Assembly (NCBI GenBank): GCA_040509755.1
Contig: JBEVKF010000089.1
Coordinates: 1 to 16,398, forward strand
Reading direction: 5' to 3'
Length of the DNA stretch: 16,398 nt
DNA from: JACVRW01 sp040509755
GTDB taxonomy: Bacteria > Actinomycetota > Thermoleophilia > Solirubrobacterales > Thermoleophilaceae
In this document: in pieces, positions 15,289-16,398 of the stretch
Numbering within the stretch: position 1 is the stretch's first letter
Layout of the letters: each line of letters begins with the position of its first letter
Translations under genes and position numbers: made by a program
Notes under the pieces: model-generated
Databases searched by the model: none
The model's input: the letters and a program-made list of their open reading frames with translations, nothing else
What the model was told of the DNA's origin: nothing

Positions 15289-16160
15289 CCTTCCCTCCCG
15301 GGGCTAAGTGGCGGCACCCCGGCCGCCGCCTGGACCATCCGCGCGTACGCCGTGGCGGTGGGGGGCCGCCTGGCCGGGTCCTTCTCGAGGGCGCAGAGTA
15401 CGGCCCACGACACATCCCTGGGAACGTTCAACCGTCCCGCGCAGGGGTCCGGCGGATCGTCGCGCAGATGCGCCCACAGGACCTGGATCCCCTCCCGGTC
15501 GGCGAACGGCGGCTGCCCGCACAGGCATTCCAGCATCACGCAGCCGAGCGAGTAGATGTCGGCGGCGGGGCTGACCTCCTCGGCGCGGATCTGCTCGGGA
15601 GCCATGTAGTCGAGCGATCCGACCGCCTGCCCCGGCTGGGTGATCAGGCTCGCCTGGGGGTCCTTGGTAAGGCCGAAGTCGGCCACGAAGGCACAGCCGC
15701 GCTCGTCGAGCAGGATGTTCGCCGGCTTGAGGTCCCGGTGGACCAGCCCGTGGGAATGGAGCGCTCCGAGCCCCTTGGCCACGTGCAGGCAGAGGGTGAC
15801 GGCGTCCTCGAGCTCGAGCTCTCCCTCACGCTCCAGGCGCTCCTGAAGGGAGCCTCCCTTGATCAACGGCTGGGCCATGTAGGGCATGCCGTCGTGCTCG
15901 CCGCTGTCGAGCACGGCCACCACGTGGGGATGGTCGATGCGCTCGGCCGTTTGAACCTCCCGCGCGAAGCGGCGTCGGAACATGTTCTCCACGGCGAGCT
16001 CGGGCCGGACGAGCTTGAGGGCGATCGTCTCCCCGTCCGGGCCGGACGCCTGGTAGACGCGGGCCATCCCACCCTCGCCGAGCGCGCACTCGACGGTGTA
16101 AGGCCCGACCGTATCGCCGCGAACCAGCTCTGCGGCATCGAGAGTGCGAGCGCGAGTCAC
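15285..16160 (-). CDS. Soluble Ser/Thr protein kinase (Hanks type), first gene of kinase-FHA-peptidase unit
   Basis: This 291-residue PknB-like kinase is without membrane or sensor domains. Motifs: glycine loop GEGGMARVYQ (28-37), K49 in IALKLV, E68, catalytic loop HRDLKPAN (141-148, D143) and DFG (161-163). The activation segment carries T174 and S182 before DYMAPEQ, then ADIYSLGC. It closes with ARRPPTATAYARMVQ, nearly the same as the kinase at 11500-12369; the two align along their length without gaps. The start is GTG 16160, which puts a short tail before VGPYTVECALGEGG, as in the paralogue. Its last codons (GGG AGG GAA) form the ribosome-binding site of the FHA gene. Divergent from it, 80 bases away, begins a membrane-anchored protein. 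Likely targets are its own activation loop and proteins read by the FHA partner. Confidence 0.95.
   Translation of the reverse strand: MTRARTLDAAELVRGDTVGPYTVECALGEGGMARVYQASGPDGETIALKLVRPELAVENMFRRRFAREVQTAERIDHPHVVAVLDSGEHDGMPYMAQPLIKGGSLQERLEREGELELEDAVTLCLHVAKGLGALHSHGLVHRDLKPANILLDERGCAFVADFGLTKDPQASLITQPGQAVGSLDYMAPEQIRAEEVSPAADIYSLGCVMLECLCGQPPFADREGIQVLWAHLRDDPPDPCAGRLNVPRDVSWAVLCALEKDPARRPPTATAYARMVQAAAGVPPLSPGREG
15289..15299 (-). promoter_or_regulatory. Strong ribosome-binding site of the FHA gene inside the kinase 3' end
   Basis: On the minus strand GGGAGGGAAGG stands immediately before the FHA ATG (15288). It is encoded by the final codons of the kinase (Gly-Arg-Glu-Gly), followed by the ATGA stop/start overlap. 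It fixes the FHA start and points to translational coupling of the two genes. Confidence 0.7.
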
Positions 16161-16211
16161 CGGGAACCAGCTTAGACCGAGTAGGGCTGGAAGTCTCGTT
16201 TCTTGACGGGT

Positions 16212-16219
16212 GCACGTGC
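16212..16219. promoter_or_regulatory. GCACGTGC palindrome in divergent promoter region
   Basis: The 80-base region between the kinase start (16160) and the divergent start at 16241 contains the perfect 8-base palindrome GCACGTGC. A TTGACG matching a -35 box lies at 16203-16208 on the plus strand; 17 bases further on, CACACT (16226-16231) is only a weak -10. The site would overlap such a promoter. This could be an operator or chance. Confidence 0.25.
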
Positions 16220-16240
16220 GGCCACCACACTCGACGGCGC

Positions 16241-16398
16241 ATGACCACGGGCCTTCAGAAACGGATCGAGTCGAGCCCTGCGGGGCAGATCGTGCTCAGC
16301 CTCTGCATCGTCGTAACGCTCGTCGCCGTGGTTGTCACGAACCTCCCTGAATCGCTGCTACGCCGCGAGATCTCGAAGGTGTCCCAGCACTATCTCGA
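16241..16398 (+). CDS. N-terminal fragment of a putative single-anchor membrane protein
   Basis: An open frame from ATG 16241 runs to the end of the window (52 complete codons, no stop). It has a short polar start (MTTGLQKRIESSPAGQ), one strongly hydrophobic stretch (about residues 17-33, LSLCIVVTLVAVVV) and then NLPESLLRREISKVSQHYL. This looks like an N-terminal membrane anchor with the rest outside. I do not recognise the family with confidence; the start resembles uncharacterised actinobacterial proteins sometimes found with HTTM/vitamin-K-carboxylase-like genes, but this is only a recollection. It is read divergently from the kinase. Confidence 0.6.
   Translation, partial: MTTGLQKRIESSPAGQIVLSLCIVVTLVAVVVTNLPESLLRREISKVSQHYL

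Noticed and set aside
1..16398. Mobile element, CRISPR array, tRNA or rRNA
   Set aside because: No transposase or integrase motifs, no spaced direct repeats, and no tRNA- or rRNA-like segment were seen on reading; nearly all bases are accounted for by protein genes.

Overview
The window is GC-rich (about 70% by eye) and gene-dense, with no gap longer than about 115 bases between genes. It looks like chromosomal DNA of an actinobacterium, most likely class Thermoleophilia (Solirubrobacterales-like). This is inferred from the GTG/TTG starts, the dnaX-ybaB-recR block, the trehalase-type GH15 enzyme, soluble Ser/Thr kinases, and an Arg/Cys-rich C-terminal domain on the M36 peptidase that I associate with that class. 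I see no tRNA, rRNA, CRISPR array, insertion sequence or prophage gene.

Left part (1-4810): a truncated molybdopterin oxidoreductase, recR, ybaB/ebfC and dnaX all lie on the minus strand. This is the classical dnaX-ybaB-recR replication/repair block, but a plus-strand flavin-dependent amine oxidase (1680-2777) sits between ybaB and recR. DnaX lacks the cysteines of its usual zinc module.

Middle (4904-11386): an HD-GYP-type protein whose HD histidine is replaced by Gln, and a small cupin, run on the plus strand. They converge on a minus-strand pair: a large CPA2-type cation/proton antiporter and, 13 bases behind it, a GH15 trehalase-like hydrolase. The antiporter carries a duplicated extracytoplasmic domain at its N terminus and two universal-stress-protein-like domains at its C terminus. 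The pairing suggests a link between ion/pH homeostasis and trehalose turnover.

Right part (11500-16398): two closely related soluble Ser/Thr kinases face each other across a secreted M36 (fungalysin-type) metallopeptidase and a small FHA-domain protein. The right kinase, the FHA protein and the peptidase are tightly coupled on the minus strand (4-base overlap, then a 1-base gap). The left kinase converges on them from the plus strand. Kinase + phosphothreonine-binding FHA + exported protease is the most interesting candidate system here. The window ends in the first 52 codons of a membrane-anchored protein read divergently from the right kinase.
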